Of a stretch of 43,857 bases of DNA, positions 1 through 7,745 are shown in pieces. This stretch comes from a virus, in the IMG/VR virus record IMGVR_UViG_3300042507_006529, positions 1 to 43,857 of that record; one strand, 5' to 3'. The notes under the pieces are model-generated. The model did not search any database. It worked only from the letters and a program-made list of their open reading frames with translations, and was not told the origin of the DNA. Within the stretch, counting starts at the first letter, position 1. Each line of letters opens with the position of its first letter. The translations under genes were made by a program, and so were the position numbers.

Positions 1-431
1 GCTGTTTGCGCGGTCAAACTTTGAGTTTTCAGCCGTCTATGTGGCCGAGCTGATCTTCTACAACCGAACACTGACCACGACGGAGCGGCAGAACGTGGAG
101 GCTTACCTACGGTCACCTGAGAAATATGGGACCCCTGCGCCATGAGAATCATCCTTGCCATCCTGCTCGCAATACTCCCGCTGGCGCTGCTGGCCCAGAC
201 CAGCACCATCGTCATTGTCCCCGCCGCCCTACGCGACGCGGCCAACGCGGTGGCCAAGGCAGAGTTCGATCCGCTTGGCGGCGAGTTCACGTTCACCGCG
301 GCGCTGGTCACGTTGCCCGCAACCAACGTGACGCACTTCTGGTGCGCGACGCCGTTCTCCGCAACCAATCGCGCCAAGCTCAACGTGTTGGCCAACACGC
401 CGCCGTTTGCCGGCGTGACGCTGGTGCTGGA
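1..431 (+). repeat. Left copy of the imperfect terminal repeat (offset 43426)
   Basis: Bases 1-431 align without gaps to 43427-43857, with 17 substitutions (about 96% identity). Fifteen of the 17 fall between about 173 and 231, the signal-peptide and early mature region of the small secreted protein; the rest is almost invariant. This is what a circular or circularly permuted phage genome looks like when the contig runs past its own start. The clustered differences suggest two strain variants or a recombination tract rather than random sequencing error. Confidence 0.9.
2..145 (+). CDS. C-terminal end of LamG/concanavalin-like secreted protein (partial)
   Basis: This reading frame enters from the left edge and stops at 143-145. 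Its 47 residues match the end of the complete gene at 42816-43571 except for one Pro/Ala change next to the last motif. The segment holds the hallmark end of LamG/ConA-like jelly-roll domains, a valine-alanine-glutamate strand followed by FYNRTLTTTERQNVEAYL. The stop overlaps the next start as ATGA, as it does at the right end of the window. It is best seen as the same gene read through a circular junction, not as a second gene. Confidence 0.85.
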   Translation: MFARSNFEFSAVYVAELIFYNRTLTTTERQNVEAYLRSPEKYGTPAP

Positions 432-522
432 CTACGACCTCACCAACGGCGCCGCACCCTTCGAGTTCCTCGCCACCCACGGCCTCGCGACTTACTCGCC
501 CACAATGTTTACACAACCATGA
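142..522 (+). CDS. Small secreted protein of unknown function
   Basis: The 126-residue product starts with a clear Sec signal peptide: a short basic start, then a Leu/Ile/Ala core up to about residue 18 and an Ala-Gln cleavage region. The mature part is Ala/Thr/Asn-rich, with alternating beta-strand-like segments and one cysteine. No family is recognised. The start is fixed by an ATGA overlap with the LamG gene, so the two are probably translated together. A second version, cut by the right edge, begins at 43568 and differs mainly around the signal peptide. Export implies a role at the cell envelope, such as lysis, surface modification or virion decoration, but nothing shows which. Confidence 0.75.
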   Translation: MRIILAILLAILPLALLAQTSTIVIVPAALRDAANAVAKAEFDPLGGEFTFTAALVTLPATNVTHFWCATPFSATNRAKLNVLANTPPFAGVTLVLDYDLTNGAAPFEFLATHGLATYSPTMFTQP

Positions 523-523
523 A

Positions 524-883
524 ATGGCACCCATCAGCCAGGGCGACGTATGGAAACGCCTGAACGCAATGGCCGACCGACTCACCCATCTGGAGCCGGT
601 AGTAGACGCGCTGCGGGAACAAGCCAACCGCACCGAGGCGCGCTTGGATGATTTTGAGAAGGAAGCCCGGGGCCGCTGGGAGGCACACAACAACCAAATG
701 CACACTCTGAAGACCGACATCACCGCCGAACTGCACAACCTCAAGTCCGAGCAACGCGTCCACGTCGCGGTCGTGGGTCTGGTCATCGGCATTCTCAGCT
801 TCCTCGGCATCACCATCGGCGGCTGGGTCATCAAATCCTCCCTCGATTCCGTGCGTGCTAGCATCAACACCCAACAACGATGA
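524..883 (+). CDS. Coiled-coil protein with C-terminal membrane segment (XhlA/holin-like)
   Basis: This 119-residue protein has a charged heptad-rich coiled coil over about residues 10-75 (WKRLNAMADRLTHLEPVV and onward). A single hydrophobic segment follows at about 80-103 (VAVVGLVIGILSFLGITI) with a short polar tail. The topology, coiled coil first and a membrane helix near the end, matches haemolysin XhlA-type and some holin-associated phage proteins. Position in a run of small envelope genes supports a lysis role. The start follows the previous stop by one base and lacks a good ribosome-binding site, so it probably depends on translational coupling. An i-spanin is less likely because those carry the membrane helix at the N terminus. 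Confidence 0.7.
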   Translation: MAPISQGDVWKRLNAMADRLTHLEPVVDALREQANRTEARLDDFEKEARGRWEAHNNQMHTLKTDITAELHNLKSEQRVHVAVVGLVIGILSFLGITIGGWVIKSSLDSVRASINTQQR

Positions 884-1194
884 ACGAAGAAACGCTCATT
901 GCCGGCCTGCTTGATACCTATTCCGCCAAACACGGCTGGCTCGCCGCCGCGCTGACGTGGATCGGCACCGCCCGCGTCGCCTTCAAGCTGGTTTCCGGCA
1001 AGCTGGAGGAAGCCATCGCGGCCTTCGTGGAATTCAGCGTCTCGACCAAGGACGCCGATGCCGTGGACCGCATTAACGCCCTGTTCGCCAGCCGCACCTA
1101 TCGCCTGCTTGCTTTCCTCGCCGACTACATCGCCAGCGTGAAACTCCCGCTCCAAGCCCGGACCGGCCAAACGGTGAACATTCCAAAACCATGA
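880..1194 (+). CDS. Small hydrophobic-helical protein, unknown
   Basis: The 104-residue product is mostly alpha-helical, with moderately hydrophobic segments near residues 20-38 (LAAALTWIGTARVAFKLV) and 73-88 (YRLLAFLADYIASVKL). They could be amphipathic or weak membrane helices. The start overlaps the upstream stop by four bases and the stop overlaps the next start, so it belongs to the 142-1825 operon. A holin or membrane-associated accessory role is possible from size and context, but neither segment is a clear transmembrane helix and no family is recognised. Confidence 0.65.
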   Translation: MNEETLIAGLLDTYSAKHGWLAAALTWIGTARVAFKLVSGKLEEAIAAFVEFSVSTKDADAVDRINALFASRTYRLLAFLADYIASVKLPLQARTGQTVNIPKP

Positions 1195-1643
1195 AGACCC
1201 CAAAAACCGACATCTACGGCCGCCCGATTCCGTGGCACGACAAAGTGGAATGGTGGATTGAGGACCATCTGGGCAAGATACTCCTTTGCCTCATGCTGCT
1301 TGGCATAGGCTGTTTCTTTGCCGGATGCGCTTCCACCAAAGCCAACAGCCAAAAGACCCTCGCCGGCATCCAATACGGTGCTGACGCCGCAATGAAGCTG
1401 TGGGCCGGCTACGTGGTGCGCGAACAGAAGCGCGCCGATGCCTTGCCCGATGGCCAGCGCGAAGCCGCCCACGCAAAGCTATTGGAACGCCGGCTGCAAG
1501 TGGACGATGCGCGCCGCAAGTTCTCCGCCGCATGGGCCACCGCCTTCGCCGCCGCCCGCTACGACACGCAGCAACCGGCCGCCGGCCAGGTGCTGGCCCT
1601 GCTCACTGACCTCGAAACCACCGTCAACGCCTTTGCCAAATGA
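1191..1643 (+). CDS. Membrane-anchored lipoprotein, possible spanin component
   Basis: The 150-residue product has a polar N-terminal 28 residues, then a hydrophobic stretch (KILLCLMLLGIGCFFAGC) ending in a lipobox-like Phe-Ala-Gly-Cys with the cysteine at about residue 46. The remaining 100 residues are a charged, Ala-rich helical domain. The organisation fits a lipoprotein with a long n-region or a membrane-anchored helical protein. With the Rz1-like peptide at 42697 across the circular junction, a spanin or other lysis role is plausible, but size alone cannot prove it. The start overlaps the previous stop (ATGA). Confidence 0.65.
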   Translation: MKTPKTDIYGRPIPWHDKVEWWIEDHLGKILLCLMLLGIGCFFAGCASTKANSQKTLAGIQYGADAAMKLWAGYVVREQKRADALPDGQREAAHAKLLERRLQVDDARRKFSAAWATAFAAARYDTQQPAAGQVLALLTDLETTVNAFAK

Positions 1644-1825
1644 GTGCCGCCATCGCCATACCGCTCGCCCTTGAAGCCGCCAAGGCTCTCGCCCCTTACG
1701 CTCTCGACGTGCTCCGGCTGCTGAAGCAACGCGGCGAACTCACGCCCGAGCAGATCGCCGAGCTGCAAGCCCTCAACGCCAAGAGCGAAGCCGACTACGT
1801 CCGCGAGGCCGGCGGGAGGGAGTGA
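1640..1825 (+). CDS. Small helical protein, unknown
   Basis: This 61-residue protein has a hydrophobic N-terminal helix (AAIAIPLALEAAKALAPYAL) and a charged second half with TPEQIAELQALNAKSEADY, typical of small phage helical-hairpin proteins of unknown function. An ATGA overlap with the upstream lipoprotein supports it as the last gene of the cassette. An inverted-repeat element follows immediately and probably ends the transcription unit. Confidence 0.6.
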   Translation: MSAAIAIPLALEAAKALAPYALDVLRLLKQRGELTPEQIAELQALNAKSEADYVREAGGRE

Positions 1826-1827
1826 AT

Positions 1828-1900
1828 GAACAGCGAAGGCGCAAAGACGCGAAGATTGAACACGGTTTCCCTGTCTTCGCGCCTTCGCGCCTTCGCTGTT
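1828..1900. repeat. Family A palindromic repeat pair (hairpin)
   Basis: A forward copy at about 1828-1854 (starting GAACAGCGAAGG) faces an inverted copy at 1875-1900 (CTTCGCGCCTTCGC onward) across a spacer of about 20 bases. The arms can pair over about 25 bases with a few mismatches. Each arm is three GCGAAG-like hexamers spaced 8 bp apart. The pair lies just after a gene stop and before the tail propeller gene, where it could act as a terminator or mRNA-stabilising hairpin. There is no T-run, so intrinsic termination would be atypical. Confidence 0.85.
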
Positions 1901-1934
1901 TACCCGTGCCCCTACTGTTTCAAACCGATTTGAT

Positions 1935-3644
1935 ATGACCCTCGAAGGAGATCGCGGCTGGGTGGGCGTGGACATGCGCCGGGACCCGGGACAACTGGAG
2001 CCGGGGCTGGCCGCGCTCGGCATCAACCTGCGGTTCCGTGATGGCCGCGCCGCGCCGCGCAAGGGCGTGCGCCTGCTGTCGTGGGGCGCCCGCAGCGAGG
2101 CGGGTTATGGGCCGGGCGACATCCTGCCCTACGGCAACGTGGCCGGCGCCGGCGTGTTCAATGACCCCATCGGCGGCGGGGTGTGGCTGATCATCGCCAC
2201 GACCAGCGGCGTTTACAAGACGCGGCCGGGCACCACGGGCTCGCCGATGCCCCTGCCCTCCGGCACGGTCATTCCCGAGCGGGTGCAGATCCTCCAGACT
2301 TTCTCCGGGCTGGTAATGCTACGGGGCGAGGATTACGACCCGATTTACTGCGACGACCTGGACGAGGGGTGGAAGACGCTCCCGGTGCCCACGGGCGGCA
2401 CGCGGGCCCTGCCGGCGTCGGACAACGGCATCTATTTCGCCAACCGCCTGTTCGTGATCGACCGCAGCGGCGTGTCGGCCAGTTACCGTGACCTGGTGTT
2501 TGTGTCGGACTTCGGCTCGACGCTCGACACGCTGAAGGGCGACGCGATTTACAACGCCTTCCGCATCAACCAGGGCAGCCGCGATTCGCTGGTGGCGCTC
2601 TACAAGTTCAACGAGACGACCCTGCTGGCGTTCAAGGAGGACTCGGTTTACGCGGTGTCGAACATCTACGGGACCAACGCGGACATCAGCGCCAACGCCC
2701 GGCTCGACAGCATCTCCACGGAATACGGCATCCGCTCGCCCAAGGCCGTGGTGCAGGTGGGCAATGACGTGTGGTTCCTGGCGCATCGCCGCGGGGTGTG
2801 CTCGATCCGGCAGACGGAGCAGAACAAGCTGCAGGGCGTGGACGTGCCGGTGAGCCGCGACATTGACCCGCTGATCCAACGCATCAACTGGCAAGCTTCG
2901 GGCAATGCCACCATGGCCTTCTGGGACAACAAGGTGTATGTGGCCGTGCCGCTCGACGAGGCGGACTACAACAACGCCGTGCTGGTGTATGACACGCTCA
3001 CGCAGCGGTGGTGCGGGCACGACACGGCGGCGGTGGTGAAGGTGTTTGACTGGCTGAAGATTCCCTACGGCGGCGAGATCCGGCTCATCTACATTTCCGA
3101 CGACGGTTACGTGTGCCTGTATGAGGACGGTTACCTTGACCAGATTCCCGGCAGCCTGGGCGCCTGGAGCAGCGCCAGCGTGGCCACGACCTTTCGCAGC
3201 CGCGGTTACGGCGCCGGCATTCCGGGGCGGAAACGGTTCGGCGAAGCGCGCTTCCGGCTGGCGACGTGGTGGCCGCAACATTCCCTGGCCGCCGTGGTCG
3301 AGGGCGTCGCCGAAGATCGGGCGCTGGTGACGAGCCAGACGCGCAGCGCCACGGCCTACGACCGGCCGCACGACGCCACGGCCTGGGACCCGACGAATGA
3401 GGGCGACGATTTCCACACGCCCTACCGGCAGGACTACGCGCTGAACGTGGGCGCCGACGGGCTGGAGCTGGCGGCCAACGGCCTGACCGGCGACCTGCAC
3501 CAAGAGCTGGAGCAGGCCCGGCAGATTCACCGGCGCGGGCGCTACGTGCAGATCGAGGTGACCGGCAGCCGCGGGCGCACGGTGGTCAACGACCTGTCGG
3601 TGGAGTGCGAGGCGGACGAACGCCGCGGGCCGGCGGTGGTTTGA
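1935..3644 (+). CDS. Beta-propeller tail / DNA-stabilisation-like protein
   Basis: This 569-residue protein is rich in short beta strands that repeat about every 40-60 residues, with conserved turns such as GVYKTRPG, DNGIYFANRLFVIDRSG and NDVWFLAHRRGVCSI. This is the signature of a propeller-fold protein like the head-closure/tail proteins of short-tailed phages (compare P22 gp10 or tail tubular B types). It would sit at the portal-tail junction and hold packaged DNA. It follows a family A hairpin and begins a new transcription segment. The exact family is inferred from composition and context; the virion role is fairly secure. Confidence 0.7.
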   Translation: MTLEGDRGWVGVDMRRDPGQLEPGLAALGINLRFRDGRAAPRKGVRLLSWGARSEAGYGPGDILPYGNVAGAGVFNDPIGGGVWLIIATTSGVYKTRPGTTGSPMPLPSGTVIPERVQILQTFSGLVMLRGEDYDPIYCDDLDEGWKTLPVPTGGTRALPASDNGIYFANRLFVIDRSGVSASYRDLVFVSDFGSTLDTLKGDAIYNAFRINQGSRDSLVALYKFNETTLLAFKEDSVYAVSNIYGTNADISANARLDSISTEYGIRSPKAVVQVGNDVWFLAHRRGVCSIRQTEQNKLQGVDVPVSRDIDPLIQRINWQASGNATMAFWDNKVYVAVPLDEADYNNAVLVYDTLTQRWCGHDTAAVVKVFDWLKIPYGGEIRLIYISDDGYVCLYEDGYLDQIPGSLGAWSSASVATTFRSRGYGAGIPGRKRFGEARFRLATWWPQHSLAAVVEGVAEDRALVTSQTRSATAYDRPHDATAWDPTNEGDDFHTPYRQDYALNVGADGLELAANGLTGDLHQELEQARQIHRRGRYVQIEVTGSRGRTVVNDLSVECEADERRGPAVV

Positions 3645-3673
3645 CGGGCGGTGGAGGGAGATTTGAGTTGATA

Positions 3674-3708
3674 GTGGATGGGCGCGGTGGCACTGTCCGC
3701 GCATCCAC
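3674..3708. other. Imperfect hairpin upstream of glycosyltransferase-like gene
   Basis: GTGGATGGGCGCGG (3674-3687) pairs with CCGCGCATCCAC (3697-3708) with a two-base bulge and a 9-base loop. It lies between the tail propeller stop and the next gene. There is no downstream T-run. It could be a terminator-like or processing structure. Its presence argues that the next gene starts at 3735, not at the ATG at 3678 inside the hairpin. Confidence 0.55.
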
Positions 3709-3734
3709 TCCTGAGCCAATCTACATTGGCTCGC

Positions 3735-4646
3735 ATGAATCTTTTGTCGCGTGTCTTCGGACGACGCAAATCGGAACGGGTGGAGTTGGGACCGCCCCTA
3801 GTTCAAGGACCTCCCCAAGCGCAACCCAGCGAAGTGGTCAACCGCCTGCTCCGCGAGCGGGACGACCTGCGCCGGCAACTCAAGCACTCGACGGCCAAGG
3901 TGGAGTTTACGCCGGGGCGGGAGTTTGTGTGTGTGCTGCCGTTCTGTGCGGGGGACGAACACCGGTTCCGCGATCTTTTGCTGTGGATTTGCATGCTGGG
4001 ACAGGTTCCGGCCCGCGTCCTGGTGGTGATACCAAAATCCTATCAGGCAAGCCCGCATATCCGTTCCTTGATCGAGGCCGCGTTTCTGGAGCATGAACTG
4101 TTATGGACGCCCTTCGACCTACCCAATGAGGCGTGGCCGATAGGCCCCAACTGGATGTTCCTGACGGCCGCCCAATACTGCCGTCGGAAGAACTATGACT
4201 TTTGGCTGAACGAACCCGACTGCATTCCGCTGGTGCCGGGCTGGTTTGAGGCCATCCGTGACGAGTATCGGGCCTGCGGCAAACCTTACATGGGGTTTGT
4301 GGAACCGGCCGGAGAGCAGCACGCATCACATGTGGCGGGCAATGCGTGTTATCACCATGGCGTGTTTCACCACCTGCAAGTGGATCATCTGTGGAAGGCG
4401 TGGGACGTGGCCATGGCGGAGGTGTTGCTGCCAAGGGCGCACCGCACCCCGCTGGTGCATCAGGATTGGGGCAAGAGGGATCATCCGCCCACGTTCCACA
4501 CCGTGGACGACTTGCGGCGGATTCCCAAGGAGGCGGTGGTGTTCCATCGCAACAAGGACGGGAGCTTGATCCGGGTGCTCAGGGAGCAGCGGCAGATGGA
4601 ACAGCGAAGGCGCGAAGGCGCGAAGGAAGATGGAGGTGTGAAGTGA
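3735..4646 (+). CDS. Glycosyltransferase-like protein
   Basis: About 303 residues from the chosen start; an in-frame ATG at 3678 would add 19 residues but lies in a hairpin. After a basic, coiled N terminus the protein has VCVLPFCAGDEHRF, a Rossmann-like stretch LARVLVVIP-type, then YDFWLNEPDCIPLVPGWF. That last segment resembles the acidic metal/sugar-nucleotide site of nucleotide-diphospho-sugar transferases. Later come KPYMGFVE, GNACYHHGVF and VVFHRNKDGSLI. It could modify a phage or host surface glycan. The C terminus (REQRQMEQRRREGAKE) is encoded by a family A repeat, so the original end was probably replaced. Confidence 0.6.
   Translation: MNLLSRVFGRRKSERVELGPPLVQGPPQAQPSEVVNRLLRERDDLRRQLKHSTAKVEFTPGREFVCVLPFCAGDEHRFRDLLLWICMLGQVPARVLVVIPKSYQASPHIRSLIEAAFLEHELLWTPFDLPNEAWPIGPNWMFLTAAQYCRRKNYDFWLNEPDCIPLVPGWFEAIRDEYRACGKPYMGFVEPAGEQHASHVAGNACYHHGVFHHLQVDHLWKAWDVAMAEVLLPRAHRTPLVHQDWGKRDHPPTFHTVDDLRRIPKEAVVFHRNKDGSLIRVLREQRQMEQRRREGAKEDGGVK
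4599..4625 (+). repeat. Family A repeat, single copy inside a gene end
   Basis: A perfect copy of the three-hexamer unit (GAACAGCGAAGG then two further CGAAGG-type steps) sits in the last codons of the glycosyltransferase-like gene and is translated as EQRRREGAKE. No inverted partner lies nearby. It shows these elements insert at gene ends and are tolerated as C-terminal tails. Confidence 0.85.
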
Positions 4647-4897
4647 ATAGGCATTACAGCAAAAGTGACAAGGCGTCGGGCTGGCTGGCGGCGGGAACCC
4701 TGGGCTCTGCGCAAGGCGGCCAGCCGCCGATAATTCCGCCAACCAAGAATCCGTTGAAATACTACGTTAGAAACCCACATGTCATTGTGGGGCTGCCGAA
4801 TAGAACATTGACTGCCATACTTGGCCGGGCGCTGGCTCGGATTGGGGATCTGGAAGCGGAGCTGAAAGCGAAAGCGGAAAGCGGAGGTGCCCAATGA
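4643..4897 (+). CDS. Small protein with C-terminal helix, unknown
   Basis: The 84-residue product starts at a GTG overlapping the previous stop (GTGA). It has a Ser/Gly/Pro-rich front, a conserved-looking middle (NPLKYYVRNPHVIVGLPN), and a C-terminal helix (ILGRALARIGDLEAELKAK) suited to oligomerisation. No family is recognised. It sits between two glycosyltransferase-like genes with overlapping ends on both sides, so it may belong to the same modification module. Confidence 0.55.
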   Translation: MNRHYSKSDKASGWLAAGTLGSAQGGQPPIIPPTKNPLKYYVRNPHVIVGLPNRTLTAILGRALARIGDLEAELKAKAESGGAQ

Positions 4898-5592
4898 CCG
4901 TTCACACGTATCACGAGCCGGTGCCGGGGATGGACCGCACGGAGATCCTGAGCCTGTGGGCGGAGTCGTGGCGGCGGCATGGCTGGGAACCGGTGGTGCA
5001 TTCCCGGGCCGAGGCGAGCGCGCATCCGCAGGCGGGCAGTTACGAGACGAGGATTACCGGCCTGCCGACGGTGAATCCCCGCGCCTACGAGGATGCCTGC
5101 TGGCGCCGGTGGTTGGTGGCCGCCCAAGTGGGTGGCTTCTGGTGCGACGATGACTTGGTGAACGTGGGCTTCACCGCCGAGGAGGCCCGCGACGGCATGG
5201 CGCAGCATGTCTGGGTGGAGCGGTTCCTTGCGTGGCATGACGGGGCGCATCCCAACGCCGGGCTGCTGCTGGGCACCCGCGGCCATTATCAGGACTTTGT
5301 GGACCGGGTGTTGTCCGGCGAGCTGCTGACGGTGGACTGCCTCAACGGCCAGCCGCACACGTCCGACATGTATCTGTGGCATCACTTTTGGCGGGCCGGG
5401 GTGACGCACGACGTGCGCGGCGTGATGGCCTGCTACGGCGTGCCCGCGGCGATGCACGCCCGGCTGATCCATTGCAGCTACGACGCCACCACCGCCCGCG
5501 GCGTGGACCGCGTGGCCGCCATCCGGGGACTGGTGCGGCCCCCGAAAGACGAATTTGGAAAGCAGGAAGACAGGAAGGGGAATGACCAATGA
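4894..5592 (+). CDS. Glycosyltransferase-like protein with DxD motif
   Basis: The 232-residue protein has an early ILSLWAESWRRHGWEPVV segment, then NPRAYEDACWRRWLVAAQVG and FWCDDDLVNVGF. This order resembles small glycosyltransferase-like proteins in which the acidic triplet binds metal and the nucleotide sugar. The distal part has DCLNGQPHTSD and a Tyr/His-rich end. The last 15 residues (KDEFGKQEDRKGNDQ) are encoded by a family B repeat, so the natural terminus was replaced. An ATGA overlap links it to the upstream small gene. Glycan modification of receptors or virion proteins is inferred, not shown. Confidence 0.55.
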   Translation: MTVHTYHEPVPGMDRTEILSLWAESWRRHGWEPVVHSRAEASAHPQAGSYETRITGLPTVNPRAYEDACWRRWLVAAQVGGFWCDDDLVNVGFTAEEARDGMAQHVWVERFLAWHDGAHPNAGLLLGTRGHYQDFVDRVLSGELLTVDCLNGQPHTSDMYLWHHFWRAGVTHDVRGVMACYGVPAAMHARLIHCSYDATTARGVDRVAAIRGLVRPPKDEFGKQEDRKGNDQ

Positions 5593-5633
5593 ACAGGGAC
5601 TTGCCGCTTCCTGCTTTCCTGCCTTCCCGATTC
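5552..5633. repeat. Family B palindromic repeat pair (hairpin)
   Basis: The forward arm at 5552-5577 (AATTTGGAAAGCAGGAAG) faces an inverted arm at 5607-5633 (CTTCCTGCTTTCCTGCC onward) with a spacer of about 30 bases. The left arm is translated as the tail of the upstream gene and the right arm is intergenic. The 8-bp phased GGAA units are the same as in the other family B copies. Confidence 0.85.
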
Positions 5634-5654
5634 ATTTGGTCTGCGCAATCCCAC

Positions 5655-5683
5655 TTGCCACGGCCGGTGACCCGGCCTAAATT
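5655..5683 (+). promoter_or_regulatory. Putative sigma70-type promoter with GC-rich dyad in the spacer
   Basis: TTGCCA (5655-5660) is separated by exactly 17 bases from TAAATT (5678-5683), a reasonable -35/-10 pair, about 60 bases before the tail fibre gene. The spacer contains the perfect dyad GGCCGG-TGAC-CCGGCC, which could be an operator or, alternatively, the stem of a short terminator. Together with the gap after the family B hairpin this suggests the tail fibre has its own transcription start. Confidence 0.4.
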
Positions 5684-5740
5684 ATGTCTGCCAATGTAGC
5701 AGGGGCCGCCAGCTCCCGCGCCTGAATCCTCGACAGGCGC

Positions 5741-7159
5741 ATGGCACTTACCATTTCAGTCGCCCGCGGCTACACCTTCACCTCGGAGGTGCGGTTTGAC
5801 GTGGACGACCTCAACGCCGCGGCGTTGCCGACCATCACGATTGCCGGGTCCGTCGGTTCCTCGGAACTCGCGGCGAGTTCGGTCAACAGCACGCACGTCA
5901 AGCCCGGTCCCATCGCCTACGCGCTGACCACGGGCAGCGCCAATGCCTACGTGGCCGCGCCGTCCCCGGGGCTGTCGGCCCTGACCGCCGGGGCGTGGCT
6001 GATCCTCAAGCTGAACTTCACCAACACCGGGGCCGCCACCCTGAACGTCAACAGCCTGGGCGCCGTCGCGCTCAAGAAGCTGGCCGACCAGGACGTGGAA
6101 GCGGGCGACCTCCGCAGCGGGGCCATGGTCGAAGTGCGTTACGACGGCACTTACTGGCAACTGGCCGAACCCAACCTGCCGGACCGTCTCTATGGCGAAC
6201 TGGGCGGCACGGTGAACACCTACACCACCACGCTGGCCGGCATCACCATCGGCGACGTGAGCGACCTGACCGGCCGGGTGCTGGTGCTAAAGGTGGGCGC
6301 CGCCCTGACCAACACGGGCGCCAGCACGCTGAACGTCAACGGCCTGGGCGCGGTGTCCGTGCGGGCGCCCGACAATGCGGTGCTGTCGGCCGGGGCCCTG
6401 ACCGCCGGCCGGTTCGTGGCGGTGACCTTCGACGGGGCGAACTGGCAGTTGCTGAACTCGACCAGCTTTACCCTGCCCAACGTGGGGCCCGGGGCTGGGG
6501 CCATTGCCTATCCCACGAGCATCACGCTGGACGTGAACGGCCGGGTGACCGCGGCCAGTGCGGGTTCGGCGCCGGCCAGCACGTCGGCCGCCATGGCGGT
6601 GTTTGATCCCAGTGGCGCGTTGACCAGCATCAACACGGTGAGCAGCGACGCCACGGCCGACACGGTGACGATCACCGCGCACGGCTGGAGCGACGGGCAA
6701 CTGATTTGGTTCACGGGTGCCGGCATCGGCGGAACTACCGCCTACGTGCCTTATTACGTGGACGTGGTGGACGCCGACACGGTGAAGCTGCACACCACCA
6801 AGGCCGGGGCGCTTGCCGCCAGCCTGTCGGACCTGGTGAACATCAGCAGCACGGGCGCGGCCGTGGTCCAAGTCAATCGCTGGACCGCCAGCCCCTTCAG
6901 TGGCACGCCGAACAACATCGACGGGATCGTGAAGAACGATAGCACGAAGCAGTATTTCGTGGACTTCACCACGGCGCTGGCCAGTGCCAATTACAACGTC
7001 GCTTCCATCGCCACGGCGTTGTTGGGCGGTCCGGCCTATCCGCACCATCCCTACACGACCACCCCCACGACCGAGGGTTTCTGGATTGCCTGGAGCGTGC
7101 CCAGCGTGGGCGACGTGGCCAGCACCCGGGCCGCGCTGGAAGTCCGCCTGCTCGCATGA
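5741..7159 (+). CDS. Tail fibre protein with tandem beta-domain repeats
   Basis: This 472-residue protein contains two tandem copies of a roughly 80-residue phage-fibre module (about 64-142 and 158-237). Each carries L-x-A-G, a TNTGA-x-TLNVN-x-LGAV core and a DGxxWQL end. A linker with VGPGAGAIAYPTSITLDVNGRVT, typical of trimeric fibre shafts, follows. The rest forms a distal beta-rich domain ending in ALEVRLLA. It is a structural adhesion protein that would project from the tail. The upstream gap holds a promoter-like site. The stop overlaps the next start. Confidence 0.75.
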   Translation: MALTISVARGYTFTSEVRFDVDDLNAAALPTITIAGSVGSSELAASSVNSTHVKPGPIAYALTTGSANAYVAAPSPGLSALTAGAWLILKLNFTNTGAATLNVNSLGAVALKKLADQDVEAGDLRSGAMVEVRYDGTYWQLAEPNLPDRLYGELGGTVNTYTTTLAGITIGDVSDLTGRVLVLKVGAALTNTGASTLNVNGLGAVSVRAPDNAVLSAGALTAGRFVAVTFDGANWQLLNSTSFTLPNVGPGAGAIAYPTSITLDVNGRVTAASAGSAPASTSAAMAVFDPSGALTSINTVSSDATADTVTITAHGWSDGQLIWFTGAGIGGTTAYVPYYVDVVDADTVKLHTTKAGALAASLSDLVNISSTGAAVVQVNRWTASPFSGTPNNIDGIVKNDSTKQYFVDFTTALASANYNVASIATALLGGPAYPHHPYTTTPTTEGFWIAWSVPSVGDVASTRAALEVRLLA

Positions 7160-7563
7160 ACTCCGACCTTCTCCAGTTCATCCGCGAGCACGGCACGCCC
7201 AAGCTCAAGGCGGCGCCCGAGGACACGCTGCGGCGTTACCTCACGCAGCGGCATGTCCGGTGCATCTGGTTGCCGGGACAGGCGCTCGGCATCGGCTGGT
7301 TCCAGGAGGATGGCACGCTCTACGTGGCCAACGTGATGGCCGTGGATGCCGACGCCACGGGCCTGCTGGTGCTGGAGTTCCGCCGGCAATATCCGTGGGT
7401 GGAGGAATTGCTGGCCGACCGCGTGCCGTGCTCGGAACGCAAGACGAACCTCAGCCATCCCGGCCGCCGCAAACTCTACTCCCTCGAATACGTGGAACGC
7501 CTCGCCCGGCTGTGCGGGCATCGCGCCAACCAGCCCACGGCCGACCAACTTTGTTTCGCATGA
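7156..7563 (+). CDS. Conserved-looking phage protein, unknown
   Basis: The 135-residue product has a helical N terminus, then alternating strands (CIWLPGQALGIGWF, LYVANVMAVD, GLLVLEFRRQYP) and a C-terminal helix (LYSLEYVERLARL). The strand pattern faintly recalls acetyltransferase-like folds, but no cofactor motif is clear. It overlaps the tail fibre gene at ATGA and the next small gene at ATGA. The position just after a fibre gene suggests fibre assembly or modification, without proof. Confidence 0.55.
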   Translation: MNSDLLQFIREHGTPKLKAAPEDTLRRYLTQRHVRCIWLPGQALGIGWFQEDGTLYVANVMAVDADATGLLVLEFRRQYPWVEELLADRVPCSERKTNLSHPGRRKLYSLEYVERLARLCGHRANQPTADQLCFA

Positions 7564-7715
7564 CCCCTACCCACGTTTACCGCGACCGCCAAGGCGACCT
7601 GCACCTCGTGGTGCCGGAGTCCCCCCTGCCCGGCCGCGTGTGGATCTGCCGGCGCACGACCGACGGCACGACGCTTTACCTGCACGAGAGTTTGTTGGTG
7701 GCGGTTACGGACTGA
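7560..7715 (+). CDS. Small beta-rich protein, unknown
   Basis: A 51-residue protein begins at an ATGA overlap and stops just before a family C repeat. It has a compact strand pattern (THVYRDRQGDLHLVVPESP, RVWICRRTTDGTTLYL) typical of a small beta barrel. No family is recognised. Coupled overlap and good codon structure support it as a real short gene. Confidence 0.5.
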   Translation: MTPTHVYRDRQGDLHLVVPESPLPGRVWICRRTTDGTTLYLHESLLVAVTD

Positions 7716-7745
7716 ACAGAAGGGAACGGAGACAACGAAGATGAA
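7714..7745 (+). repeat. Family C repeat carrying an SD and start codon
   Basis: This 32-base element begins GAACAGAAGGGAACGG and ends ACGAAGATGAA; its twin is at 27511-27542. Its ATG is the start of the next gene, and the GGAG inside the element stands 8-9 bases upstream as a Shine-Dalgarno site. The element therefore supplies a full translation initiation region. Confidence 0.75.

Noticed and set aside
1828-1900. Classical rho-independent terminator
   Set aside because: The hairpin is a dispersed repeat and lacks a T-run; termination is possible but not supported by the sequence alone.
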